From a virus, in IMG/VR virus record IMGVR_UViG_3300031957_003354, positions 1-27,765 of that record: a stretch of DNA of 27,765 nucleotides. One strand, written 5' to 3'. This document shows positions 7,144 through 15,287 of this stretch, piece after piece. Made by a program: the position numbers and the translations under genes. Within the stretch, counting starts at the first letter, position 1. The number at the start of each line of letters is the position of its first letter. Under the pieces are notes generated by a model. That model made no database searches and had not been told where the DNA came from. It saw only the letters and a list, made by a program, of their open reading frames with translations.

Positions 7144-9930
7144 ATGGCGAAAGATCAAAACAGCAGCATAGCGAAGCGGCTGGCCGATGGCTGGCGGTGG
7201 ATTGTCCGTCAGTTGACAGTCGTTGAACAGCCGGAGCAAATCACGTTCGGCTCTTCTTGGGATCAGGAGTATCCGACCCCGTCACCGTATCCAGTCGTCA
7301 ACAGCATGTCTTCGTTCGGCAGCTTCCCATGGGTCTATGCTGCCATCGAAGCGGTCGCGAATGACATCAGCGGACTGCCGATCAACATTCAACGCACAGT
7401 CGGAACACGGTCACGAGTCGTTGAAAACCATCCCATGCAACGGCTGCTTCGGCGCCCATCGTCGCAAGTTGGTCCCACACTGTGGCGCCGACAGATGCTG
7501 GTCGACCTTCTGCTGTGCGGCAACTTCTATGGGCTGGTGATCGGTCGCGGTGCTGCTGTCAGTTCCATCATGAGACTGCACCCAGAGCACGTCCAAATCA
7601 TTCCCAGCGTGAATGGTGGTGTGCTGGCCTATCGGTTCACTGATGGAGAAGTCGAGACAGACTACAGCCCCGACGATGTCATCCACATCAGGCAGACCAG
7701 CTGGAGAGACGGCCCAGCTTCTTTGTATGGTCAGGGCGCCATCGAAGTGCTCAAGACCGAACTGGCTGGAGAGTATGCAGCCAGTCAGCGATGGAGAACT
7801 GAAGCTGGTCGCGGTCAGCCATCCATGACCATCAGTCCCAAGGGTGACATGCCGATACCGGGCGATGTCATGCAAAAGCTGGTCAAGGCTGTTCAGAAGA
7901 ACATCGAAGCCAGTGGCGTGGTGCCGATCAATGGTCCGGTCGATGTGAACCTGCTCCCGTTCAATGCAAAGGACATGGAGTTCAGCAGTGCTCGCGACTG
8001 GACTCGATCCAGCGTGCTGGCTGTCGTGGGTGTTGCCTATGTTCGATTGTTCTTGCCGTCTGCAAACTTCGCGACAGCAAAAGAGCAGAATCGGATTTAC
8101 TGGCAGAACCTGCTCGGTCTGATCGCGCTGGTCGAAGATGGGCTGACCCGAATCGCTCAACGCATGGGCACGACATCCGACAGGGTTGTTCATGACACAT
8201 CTGGTGTCGATGCCCTTCAGGAGAGCAGAACGGACCGCATGACAAGAGCTGCCATGCTGGTCGAGACATTCGGACTCAGCCCGATGGATGCACTGAAGGT
8301 CGAAGGATTTAACGAAATCGATCCATCAATGCTCCAGCCAGCCAGCCAGCCAAGTGATGTCGAGGCAGCACCAGTCGAACCGATTGCAAGTGCCGAAGAC
8401 CAGCTGCTGTCTGCACAGCGTGCTGAAATCTTGGTTGGTGCTGGTGTGCTGTCGCCGAACGAAGCCCGTGACGAACTGGGCTACACACCGATCCCTGAAG
8501 GGGATGAAGTCCGCCCAGCTCTGCGGATCGTCCGTGCCTTCTCCGACTTGTCTGAAGAAGTTCAGGAGGGTCTGAAGAACAAAGCCGAAGAGCACAACGA
8601 AGCGATGAAGAATCGAGCTGAGTGGCGCCGCACAACTCCGGCAACACTGGGGCAGGTCTTCGAGCGTGGTGTGGGTGCATACAACACAAACCCAGCATCA
8701 GTTCGACCCGGTGTGGGGTCTGCTGATCAGTGGGCATATGCTCGCGTCAACTCGTTTCTGTATGCCTTGAGAAATGACCGCTTCAGGTCTGGCAAGCATG
8801 ACACGGATCTGCTGCCTGAACAGCATCCAATGTCGACGCGTGGTGAGAAGTCGACCGACGAAAAGGCAGTGCCGCAGAAATACGCTCACATTGATTTCAT
8901 GCCGACAGCTGGCATGATTGACGAAGCGAAACGAGCTGTCGAGTGGATCGAAGAAGGTGAAGCCGGTGATGGCATGGTGCAGTCAACAAAGCTGTGGGCT
9001 CGCAAGGTTGCCAACGGTGAAGAGATCACACCGGAGAAAGCGCGACTGATGCGGGCATGGCTGGCACGCCATGAGGTTGACAAACAGGGTGAAGGGTTCA
9101 ACCCAGGGGAGCCGGGTTATCCCTCTGCTGGCCGCGTTGCATGGGCAGCGTGGTTCGGGGATCCCGGCCAATCATGGTCGAACAAAGTTGTCAGGCAGAT
9201 GGAAGCCGCCGACGAAGAAGAGAAGGCGGCGCCGCAATATGCCGCCAAAAGTGGAGACGATATGACACAGCGACTCGGTATCGTGCTGAAGCGGATTCAT
9301 AATGAAGACGAAGAAGAGATGATTCAGAGCCGATTCAAATTCATCGCGTCGACTGCTGATGTGGATCGCATGGGCGACATCGTCGAGCAGTCATGGAACC
9401 TTGAATCATTCCGCTCAAATCCGGTCATCCTCTGGAATCACGACAGCAGCAAACCCCCAATCGCCAGGGCAACATCGGTCGACGTCGAAGACGGCCAACT
9501 GATGATCGAGATGGAATTTGATATGCAGGATCCCTTCGCTGCCGAAGTGGCTGGCAAACTGCAACGCGGATTCCTCTCTGCTGGGTCGGTCGGATTCTTC
9601 CCTGGTGAGGTGAAGTATCGTGCGGATCTACCAAAAGATGATCCCCGATATAAAGAAAACTCGCTGGGCATCGTTGCCAGCCAAAACGAACTTGTCGAAT
9701 TTTCAATCACGCCAGTGCCAGCAAACAGCGCGGCACTTCTGGCAGCATCTGCTGACCAGACAACTGATGAGCAGCTGCGGAACCTGCTGGCCGATCCAGC
9801 GACACGGCGCCGCATCCATGCGATGATTGGAAATGCGAAAACATCTGCCAAGTCGGATTCACTGTCTTGGCTTCGTGATCAACCAACGGCGCCCGATTTG
9901 GGGCTGCCCTTTCTGAAGGAGTCCGAATAA
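7144..9930 (+). CDS. Portal - linker domain - prohead protease fusion polyprotein
   Basis: 928 residues from ATG 7144 (an in-frame ATG at 7099 is possible; neither has a good ribosome site). Residues about 40-462 are an HK97-type portal (WVYAAIEAVANDISGLPI, LLLCGNFYGLVIGR, then a C-terminal GAGVLSPNEARDELGYTP segment). Residues 397-403 (LQPASQP) are CCAG-encoded and interrupt the portal C-terminal region. Residues about 490-700 form a separate module (SVRPGVGSADQWAYARVNSFL, AKRAVEWIEEG, ARHEVDKQGEGF, RVAWAAWFGDPG) that I recall from phage head proteins but cannot name. Residues 707-928 are an HK97-type serine prohead protease with likely H766 (ILWNHD) and S815 (SAGSVGF). The portal is the dodecameric DNA gate; the protease matures the prohead. 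Most relatives encode these as separate genes. Confidence 0.88.
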   Translation: MAKDQNSSIAKRLADGWRWIVRQLTVVEQPEQITFGSSWDQEYPTPSPYPVVNSMSSFGSFPWVYAAIEAVANDISGLPINIQRTVGTRSRVVENHPMQRLLRRPSSQVGPTLWRRQMLVDLLLCGNFYGLVIGRGAAVSSIMRLHPEHVQIIPSVNGGVLAYRFTDGEVETDYSPDDVIHIRQTSWRDGPASLYGQGAIEVLKTELAGEYAASQRWRTEAGRGQPSMTISPKGDMPIPGDVMQKLVKAVQKNIEASGVVPINGPVDVNLLPFNAKDMEFSSARDWTRSSVLAVVGVAYVRLFLPSANFATAKEQNRIYWQNLLGLIALVEDGLTRIAQRMGTTSDRVVHDTSGVDALQESRTDRMTRAAMLVETFGLSPMDALKVEGFNEIDPSMLQPASQPSDVEAAPVEPIASAEDQLLSAQRAEILVGAGVLSPNEARDELGYTPIPEGDEVRPALRIVRAFSDLSEEVQEGLKNKAEEHNEAMKNRAEWRRTTPATLGQVFERGVGAYNTNPASVRPGVGSADQWAYARVNSFLYALRNDRFRSGKHDTDLLPEQHPMSTRGEKSTDEKAVPQKYAHIDFMPTAGMIDEAKRAVEWIEEGEAGDGMVQSTKLWARKVANGEEITPEKARLMRAWLARHEVDKQGEGFNPGEPGYPSAGRVAWAAWFGDPGQSWSNKVVRQMEAADEEEKAAPQYAAKSGDDMTQRLGIVLKRIHNEDEEEMIQSRFKFIASTADVDRMGDIVEQSWNLESFRSNPVILWNHDSSKPPIARATSVDVEDGQLMIEMEFDMQDPFAAEVAGKLQRGFLSAGSVGFFPGEVKYRADLPKDDPRYKENSLGIVASQNELVEFSITPVPANSAALLAASADQTTDEQLRNLLADPATRRRIHAMIGNAKTSAKSDSLSWLRDQPTAPDLGLPFLKESE
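9262..9930 (+). CDS. Probable independently initiated prohead protease (internal start)
   Basis: An in-frame ATG at 9262 is preceded by TGGAGACGAT, with GGAGAC at good spacing. GGAGAC is the recurring ribosome site of this phage (also before 2620, 6545(-), 6740, 15288, 24682(-) and 27123). The start falls exactly where the protease domain begins (MTQRLGIVLKR), just after an acidic/alanine-rich connector. A 222-residue free protease could therefore be made in excess over the portal fusion. This is an inference from the site and domain boundary; expression is untested. Confidence 0.6.
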   Translation: MTQRLGIVLKRIHNEDEEEMIQSRFKFIASTADVDRMGDIVEQSWNLESFRSNPVILWNHDSSKPPIARATSVDVEDGQLMIEMEFDMQDPFAAEVAGKLQRGFLSAGSVGFFPGEVKYRADLPKDDPRYKENSLGIVASQNELVEFSITPVPANSAALLAASADQTTDEQLRNLLADPATRRRIHAMIGNAKTSAKSDSLSWLRDQPTAPDLGLPFLKESE

Positions 9931-11420
9931 TGTTCGGAAATGAAAACAAAGGGCTGACAGTGCCCGAACAAATCACCGAGAAAAGCCTGCGTGAGCATTT
10001 GAAAGAAGCCGCTGCTGTGCTGACCCGTACGGCTGGCGACACAACCGCCACCAGCCGCGCCGTTGATGACCTGTCTGGCAAGCTGCAAGGACTGCTTGAA
10101 GCGCAAGCGCGCCCAGCTGCTCGCAACGTCGAGAACACCAGCGACCGCGAAATGATGCATCGGTACACCGATGAAACTGGTCGCCTGTATCTCAGCAGCA
10201 CGAAGCGCCGACTCCAGTTTGCTGGCAAGTCCGCTGAGATTCATCAGCCCGGCCTGCTCGATGACAAGACCATCTGCACCGACTGGCAGCATGACCTTCA
10301 GAAGGCAGTCGAGCGTCGAAGCCTTGTCCGCCTTGTCGCCAAGAACAACGCGACACCGCGCACCGATGCTGAGATTCTTCAGATCCTGCATCGCGCCCCA
10401 ACTGGCATTCGTGGTCAGATTGAAAAGGCCATCACCGACACCGCTGGATCGGGTGCTGAGTGGATTCCTGACGGAACCTTCCCAAGCATCTATGAAGAGT
10501 TTCAGACCCCCAATGCTGTCGCTGCTCTGTTCGGCACAATCGATATGCCGAATGCAACCATGCTTCAGCCATCGCTGACGACTGGTGTTCGCCCCTACAA
10601 GCGCAACGCCATCTCCAGCGACGACCCGACCAACTACACCGGGTCTACCCCTGTCACGTCCGAAACGACCATCACCGTCAGCAACTGGGCTGTGCGCGTT
10701 GTTTATGATGAGATGGATGCGGAAGATGCTGTTGTCGCCATGGAGCCGCTGGTGCGGCGCCTTGTCGTTGATGCCCTGAATGACGGGTATGAAGACACCA
10801 TGATCAATGGTGACACAGCTGCGAGCCATCAGGATGATATCGCCAACTGGAACATCCGCAGCCGCTGGGGTTCTTCTGGTCTTGGTGGTGCTGCTGATCA
10901 CCGCCGCATCTTTCTCGGTCTTCGCGCTTTGGCTGCTGACCGCTCCCAGACTGTCGACATGGGTTCCGCACAGACCGTCACCGGTTTGATGTCTGAACTG
11001 GTCGGCGGCATGGGTGAGCGCGCTGCTTCTCAACTGGCCATCATCGTCAGCCCAGAAGTGTTCTACCAGAAGTTGCTGGCCGACACGAATGTGCTGACCC
11101 TCGACAAGCTGGGCAACGGTGCGACCCTTCTGACTGGCCAGCTGGCATCGGTGTTCGGTCATCCCATCATCGTCAGCCGCTACCTGTCTGCTGACCTTGC
11201 TGCCACTGGTCTTTACACTGGCTCCGGTTCTCTCTCCGGCGCACTGGCTGTCGACCGCTCTGCATTCATGCACTATCAGCGTCGTGGTTCGCTGGTCGAG
11301 CTGGAGCGCGACATCAAGACTGGCGGAACACATGTCGTCGCCACCTTGCGTCGTTGTTTCAAGACCGTGTCTGGCGCCAATGAAGCAGTCGTTCGCTTCG
11401 GATACAACTGGCTCTCGTAG
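9930..11420 (+). CDS. Major capsid protein (HK97 fold)
   Basis: 496 residues; the ATG overlaps the previous stop by one base (TAATG). The N-terminal ~115 residues are charged and helical, like the scaffolding (delta) domain removed by the prohead protease. The remainder has the features of HK97-type capsid proteins: an E-loop-like PTGIRGQIEKAITDTAGSGAEW region, ETTITVSNWAVRVVYDEMDAEDA as the spine/P-domain segment, LNDGYEDTMINGD, and a C-terminal hairpin ending VVRFGYNW. Codon choice shifts here towards CGC, GCT and AAG, as expected for a highly expressed gene. A CCAG-loop hairpin follows immediately after the stop. Confidence 0.88.
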   Translation: MFGNENKGLTVPEQITEKSLREHLKEAAAVLTRTAGDTTATSRAVDDLSGKLQGLLEAQARPAARNVENTSDREMMHRYTDETGRLYLSSTKRRLQFAGKSAEIHQPGLLDDKTICTDWQHDLQKAVERRSLVRLVAKNNATPRTDAEILQILHRAPTGIRGQIEKAITDTAGSGAEWIPDGTFPSIYEEFQTPNAVAALFGTIDMPNATMLQPSLTTGVRPYKRNAISSDDPTNYTGSTPVTSETTITVSNWAVRVVYDEMDAEDAVVAMEPLVRRLVVDALNDGYEDTMINGDTAASHQDDIANWNIRSRWGSSGLGGAADHRRIFLGLRALAADRSQTVDMGSAQTVTGLMSELVGGMGERAASQLAIIVSPEVFYQKLLADTNVLTLDKLGNGATLLTGQLASVFGHPIIVSRYLSADLAATGLYTGSGSLSGALAVDRSAFMHYQRRGSLVELERDIKTGGTHVVATLRRCFKTVSGANEAVVRFGYNWLS

Positions 11421-11431
11421 TTATAAATCTT

Positions 11432-11469
11432 CGACCGATAGACCAGCCAGCCAGCCAGTTTATCGGTCG
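11432..11469 (+). repeat. CCAG-loop hairpin behind the capsid gene
   Basis: The stem 11432-11443 pairs with 11458-11469 over 12 base pairs, including one G-T pair (outer part CGACCGATA/TATCGGTCG). The loop is the 14 bases CAGCCAGCCAGCCA (11444-11457). It starts 11 bases after the capsid stop and lies before the ribosome site of the 11490 gene. There is no long T tract, so an mRNA-stabilising or processing hairpin is as likely as a terminator. This is the strongest member of the family. Confidence 0.85.
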
Positions 11470-11489
11470 TTAATCTTCTGGAGATTACA

Positions 11490-11876
11490 ATGGGTATCAA
11501 TCAACGGGTGATCACATCTGGAACCCTCACCGGTGCAAACTCTATCGACGCTGCACGGGTCGTCTGGCCATATGCTGAGAAGGGTTACCTCGAAGCGGCA
11601 TACATCGAAAATGCTCTGGCAGTCGATCCAGCAAGCGACACCGACAACATCACGATCAGTGCGACCATCAATGCAACCACCATCTTTAGCCGCCAGACCA
11701 ATGTTGCTGGTGGCGTCTTGGCTCAGGGTGTTCATGCCCAGACGATTGGTGCTTCCATGGTCGGTGACAAGCGTGAAGTGAGCAGCGGTGACACGATTAG
11801 CTTCGATGTTGCTGAAGCCGGAACGGGTCCATCATATGACCTGCGCGTGACTTTGGTTTTCAATCTGATCAACTGA
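11490..11876 (+). CDS. Putative capsid decoration or head-stabilising protein
   Basis: 128 residues with the ribosome site TGGAGATTACA before ATG 11490. The composition is beta-rich and Ala/Thr/Ser-rich with no charged clusters (GTLTGANSIDAARVVWPYAEKG, ITISATINATTIF, then SYDLRVTLVFN at the end), as in small structural shell proteins. It lies directly after the capsid gene, the usual place for decoration or stabilisation proteins. No specific family motif is recognised, so the role is inferred from position and composition. Confidence 0.6.
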   Translation: MGINQRVITSGTLTGANSIDAARVVWPYAEKGYLEAAYIENALAVDPASDTDNITISATINATTIFSRQTNVAGGVLAQGVHAQTIGASMVGDKREVSSGDTISFDVAEAGTGPSYDLRVTLVFNLIN

Positions 11877-11890
11877 TTTGGAGGGTGTAA

Positions 11891-12511
11891 GTGGCTCTTA
11901 CCAATGCCAGCAATGTCGCAGCCTTGTCCGGTGGTTCGATTCAGGCCACTGAGACAGGCATGTCAGATTTGATCTCACGGGCAGGGATCATCATTGCTCG
12001 GTATTGCGGATACCCTGCTGCGACGGTCAGCGGAAATCCGACAATGGAATCAGCCACTTACACCCACTATTCCGGCACTTCTCAAGTTGTGGTGAGAGAC
12101 AGCCGCGAGCTGGTGCTGGAGCCTTACCCCGTCACTGCAATCACTTCGATTCATGACGACCCGGATGAAGAGTACACGGCGGCGGATCTTGTTGCTGGGT
12201 CTGACTATGTCCAGCGTGGTCTGCATGGTGAGGTCATCCGGCTGAAGGCGGATAGCCTGCATGGTGGATGGTCACGCAGCAGCCACGCCATCAAAGTCAT
12301 TTATACAGCAGGCTATTCAACAGTTCCCGATGATTTGGTTCATGCTGCGACTGAGTTTGTGCTGCACATGTTCAATCTCAGAAGTCGACGCGGAACATCC
12401 GCGACATCGAGCCCCGATGGGCTCAATATTACGTATCGGTCTGAGCAAATTCCCGACCATGTGAAGCAGCTGCTGGCACAGTATCGGCTGCCATCGGTGT
12501 ACGTGCCATGA
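11891..12511 (+). CDS. Head-tail connector (gp6-like adaptor)
   Basis: 206 residues starting at GTG 11891 behind TTTGGAGGGTGTAA. It has the layout of the HK97 gp6/SPP1 gp15-type adaptor: an N-terminal helical part (MSDLISRAGIIIARYCGYP), a beta region (LVLEPYPVTAITSIHDDPD, GEVIRLKADS), VIYTAGY, and C-terminal helices (VPDDLVHAATEFVLHMFNLR). Adaptors dock under the portal ring after packaging. The TYHA/ITAGY-type pattern and the position between capsid and gp10-like genes support the call. The stop overlaps the next ATG at 12508. Confidence 0.78.
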   Translation: MALTNASNVAALSGGSIQATETGMSDLISRAGIIIARYCGYPAATVSGNPTMESATYTHYSGTSQVVVRDSRELVLEPYPVTAITSIHDDPDEEYTAADLVAGSDYVQRGLHGEVIRLKADSLHGGWSRSSHAIKVIYTAGYSTVPDDLVHAATEFVLHMFNLRSRRGTSATSSPDGLNITYRSEQIPDHVKQLLAQYRLPSVYVP

Positions 12512-12963
12512 AGCCGCTCAGCCAGTTTCCGCTGGATCTGGGCTATGCTGCGGATCACTTCGAAGACCGTGTCAGTGATGCAGTCAAGCACACCATGGCG
12601 ACAGCCGAACGACTGGCCATCATGAATGCCAGCGGTCGCGTGTTGAAACGTCGCAGCGGCAATCTGGCTCGGTCAATCAAGACACGCATTCAAAAGAAGG
12701 GCGGGAAGGTCACGGCTTCTCTGTCAGCCGGAAACGGAAATGTCAGATATGCGATGATTCATGAAGTCGGCGGCATCATTCAGGGTCGCCCCTGGCTTGT
12801 CTTTCAGCTGGCTGACGGTGGATGGCGAAAAGTGGAGCGGGTGCGGATCCCGGCTCGACCGTATCTGGGGCCAGCAATGGATGAAGCCTTGAGCGGTCTT
12901 GATGATGATCTTCGCGCCGAACTGGAACCGCTGCTGTCATTGAATCATCGTGGGGTGATGTGA
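12508..12963 (+). CDS. HK97 gp10-like tail completion / head-tail joining protein
   Basis: 151 residues, coupled to the connector gene by ATGA. It has the typical helical start (VSDAVKHTMATAERLAIMNA), a basic RRSGNLARSIKTRIQKKGGKV segment, YAMIHEVGGII, and the RIPARPYLGPAMDEAL motif. The last motif is characteristic of the HK97 gp10 / lambda gpZ type family. These proteins help to join the completed head to the tail tube. Confidence 0.83.
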   Translation: MKPLSQFPLDLGYAADHFEDRVSDAVKHTMATAERLAIMNASGRVLKRRSGNLARSIKTRIQKKGGKVTASLSAGNGNVRYAMIHEVGGIIQGRPWLVFQLADGGWRKVERVRIPARPYLGPAMDEALSGLDDDLRAELEPLLSLNHRGVM

Positions 12964-13433
12964 TGTCGAGCAGTCAAGTCCGAAGCGCATTGATTCAGAT
13001 GCTGCAAAGCATCAATGGGATTTTGCCCTATACGATGAATCTCAGCACATCGACATTCTCCGGTATGGAACCAGCAACGGGTCGACCAGCTGGCCAGATT
13101 GCATATGTATGGCGTGGTCGCGCCAGCATCACAAGAGATCCCGACGCCACACTGGCTGGCTGGATGGTTGAACGGGTTCATGCCCTGACAATCTACAATC
13201 CGCCAGACAGTCAAGACAACGCTGACCGCGAGACGGCACTGGATGTCATCGAAGCCGACATCCTGAATGCAGTCGATGAAGCATTGGGAAGCGGTGGAGC
13301 ACTGGCAAACATCAATGTGCTCGATGTTACCAACATCGAAATCGTGCCGCGTTTCTCATCACAACCCGGCTCACAGGCACAGCCCAGCGCGGTCGATGTG
13401 CTCTTGACCCTTCGATATCTCAGAGGCCGATAG
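12963..13433 (+). CDS. Tail terminator-like protein
   Basis: 156 residues from ATG 12963, inside GTGATGTGATG at the previous stop. The pattern of an N-terminal helix (SSQVRSALIQMLQSI), a central beta sheet with ERVHALTIYNP, a helix over ALDVIEADILNAVDEAL, and a final strand (SAVDVLLTLRYLRGR) resembles the lambda gpU/gp-terminator family. Such proteins cap the tail tube and stop its growth. The position directly after the gp10-like gene is the usual one. An LAGW tetrapeptide (residues about 63-66) comes from a reverse-oriented CCAG repeat at 13152-13163. Confidence 0.65.
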   Translation: MSSSQVRSALIQMLQSINGILPYTMNLSTSTFSGMEPATGRPAGQIAYVWRGRASITRDPDATLAGWMVERVHALTIYNPPDSQDNADRETALDVIEADILNAVDEALGSGGALANINVLDVTNIEIVPRFSSQPGSQAQPSAVDVLLTLRYLRGR

Positions 13434-13434
13434 C

Positions 13435-14241
13435 ATGGCATGGCTGAAAATCTCAGGATCCTCGAATCCATTCAACCAGCGATTCCCAGTGTGCGTGAAT
13501 GCATCAACGCTGGCCAGTTCCGGCAATCAAGATGTGCAAGTCATCATTCCAAAAACGCTCGAGCTCTTCTGGGAGTCGATTGGATCTGACGGATACGACA
13601 TCCGGGTGACCGATGCCGATGGCATCACACTGGTCGACCATGCATGGGGAACATGGAACTACACCAGCCGCTCAGGCACTCTTGAGATTTATGGCGCCAG
13701 TGGTTCAAACAATTGGGAAGCCCAGCAGTCATCGATGCCTCTGCTGTGGATCTATGTCGGAGATGCTGACGCTGGCGATGCTGCCGCGACAGCCACCATC
13801 AGCAGTCCGCTTGATGGGTTCTTGTCACCAGAGCGCCCAGCCGAAATCATCGTGGTTTCAGACCCGACCCCAGGCAGACAGCTTCCAGACAACACACGCA
13901 GCAAGTCCAGTGGCGACCGTCGTGGATACTGGTTCGACTTCCGGTCTGTGCTCCGTCGTGGCGCTCGACGATACAATGACCGGACTGAATGGGAAGAGAT
14001 CGATTTCGTTGAAGTTTCGACCGAGTCTGGCGGATCTGCCGCCAGCATCGAAGTCGAAGCATCAACACGATTCGAAGGATCTGCACTGGTGCGCGTGGTT
14101 GTCGATGGTGGCACCGATGGCACCGACTATACTTTGATTGTCAAGGCAACTACCCGGATCCCGGATGATTCAACTGGCGCGACTCGACAAGTCGTCGAAG
14201 GCAGATTGCTGATTCAAGTCCGCGACCAAGATGACGCATAG
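13435..14241 (+). CDS. Beta-rich structural protein, probably head-tail or tail surface
   Basis: 268 residues, starting two bases after the previous stop. Two beta-rich halves can be seen. Residues 1-120 (FNQRFPVCVNASTL, VTDADGITLVDHAWGTWNY, PLLWIYVGDADAGD) resemble the carbohydrate-binding-like DUF2341 style. Residues 165-262 (WFDFRSVLRRGARRYNDRTEW, VEVEASTRFEG, TLIVKATTRIPD) look immunoglobulin-like. No catalytic motif or membrane segment is seen. Its position between tail terminator and tail tube is unusual for a purely enzymatic protein and suggests a virion component, perhaps an external decorating or host-surface-binding protein. The assignment is tentative. Confidence 0.6.
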   Translation: MAWLKISGSSNPFNQRFPVCVNASTLASSGNQDVQVIIPKTLELFWESIGSDGYDIRVTDADGITLVDHAWGTWNYTSRSGTLEIYGASGSNNWEAQQSSMPLLWIYVGDADAGDAAATATISSPLDGFLSPERPAEIIVVSDPTPGRQLPDNTRSKSSGDRRGYWFDFRSVLRRGARRYNDRTEWEEIDFVEVSTESGGSAASIEVEASTRFEGSALVRVVVDGGTDGTDYTLIVKATTRIPDDSTGATRQVVEGRLLIQVRDQDDA

Positions 14242-14249
14242 GAGTAACA

Positions 14250-15245
14250 ATGCCCAGCACATTACCATTCAAAACAGCAATCGGAATCGGTGTAGAGTCG
14301 ACCCGTGGCACCCCAGTCAGCCGGACAAACTGGGTCGAGGCCCAGTCGGCTGAATTCACTGAGACAGCCACGTATGAACGGTTCCCAGTTATGCAGGCAG
14401 TGTGGGGTGGATCCCGCCAGCTGTCTCACATCACCCAGAAGCAGGTGGTCGGCACACTGACGGTTCCGCTTCAATATGATGGCATCGGTCTGCTGCTCAA
14501 AGGGCTGATGGGCAATGTCGTCACCAGCGGTCCGGTTGGAAGCAAGTATTCGCATGCGTTCAATCTCAGCACTGTCCCGCCCGAGTTTCTGACGATTGAA
14601 AAGATCATCGGAACATCTGGACAGCGTGAACTGTACACCGGATGCTGCATTGCTGGCGGTCGCATCACATTCCGTCGAGCTGCTGTGTCATTCATGGAGC
14701 TGGACATTATCGGATTTAAGGCTGACAGCTTTGCCAGTGCACCGACACCGACTTTCGGCGCCAGCGTGGTCGGCCGTGCTCTCTACTCTCGCCACTTGAA
14801 CAACAGTGCCAGCGGTATCCCCTTTGAGCTGACATGGAACAGCGCACAGTACACCGCACAGGAAGTCACAATCACCTTCGCCAACAATGTGAGCGATGTG
14901 GGTGACATGGGCAGCTATTACGCCACCGATGTCGACCAAGGTGGCGAACGGCTGATCACCGTTGCAGTCGGGACTCGACATGTCGGCAGTGGTACTGATG
15001 CACTGTATACAGCGCACCGAGATGAAACCCAGTCTGACTTGACCTTTACTGCCACAGGTGACGGCGCCGATCAGTCAATGGAATTCACCTGTCGAGCAGC
15101 CAAGATCACAGACATGCCAGCACCGCCATTGAGCGGCAATGACCGTGTCATTGTTCGACCTACCTTTACATGCCATGACACGGCATCAGACGGTGCAATC
15201 AGCATTGTCATTGGCAATCAAAGCTCATCAGCAACATCAAACTGA
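14250..15245 (+). CDS. Major tail tube protein
   Basis: 331 residues with the ribosome site AGGAGTAACA before ATG 14250. The start (MPSTLPFKTAIGIGVESTRGTP) and the layout of repeated beta strands (VVGTLTVPLQYDGIGLLLKGLMG, ITFRRAAVSFMELDIIGFK, DLTFTATGDGADQS) are typical of siphovirus tail tube subunits. In relatives they stack as hexameric rings around the tape measure. It sits two genes downstream of the terminator and directly before the tail chaperone pair, as expected. The stop codon lies within the left arm of a CCAG hairpin (15242-15279). Confidence 0.82.
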   Translation: MPSTLPFKTAIGIGVESTRGTPVSRTNWVEAQSAEFTETATYERFPVMQAVWGGSRQLSHITQKQVVGTLTVPLQYDGIGLLLKGLMGNVVTSGPVGSKYSHAFNLSTVPPEFLTIEKIIGTSGQRELYTGCCIAGGRITFRRAAVSFMELDIIGFKADSFASAPTPTFGASVVGRALYSRHLNNSASGIPFELTWNSAQYTAQEVTITFANNVSDVGDMGSYYATDVDQGGERLITVAVGTRHVGSGTDALYTAHRDETQSDLTFTATGDGADQSMEFTCRAAKITDMPAPPLSGNDRVIVRPTFTCHDTASDGAISIVIGNQSSSATSN

Positions 15246-15279
15246 TTGACCAGCCAGCCAGCAGGCCAGCCAGTTTCAG
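15242..15279 (+). repeat. CCAG-loop hairpin behind the tail tube gene
   Basis: CTGA (15242-15245) pairs with TCAG (15276-15279), and GAC (1548-50 of this block, 15248-15250) pairs with GTT (15273-15275), with a two-base TT bulge. The loop is 22 bases made of CAGC units with one AGGC variant. The stem overlaps the tail tube stop codon and its right arm enters the ribosome site (CAGGAGAC) of the next gene, so folding could lower translation of the tail chaperone. Confidence 0.65.
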
Positions 15280-15287
15280 GAGACAAC

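Noticed and set aside
7411-8193. 260-codon open frame on the minus strand inside the portal domain
   Set aside because: It is antisense to clear portal motifs, and its translation is a His/Gln/Ser-rich shadow with no recognisable domain.
9879-11333. 484-codon open frame on the minus strand opposite the capsid gene
   Set aside because: The plus strand carries a convincing HK97-type capsid protein here. The long antisense frame follows from its biased codons (few TCA, TTA and CTA) and has no ribosome site or neighbours in that direction.
15246-15287. TTG at 15246 as start of the tail chaperone
   Set aside because: It would translate the CCAG repeat hairpin, has no ribosome site, and ATG 15288 has a clear AGGAGAC.
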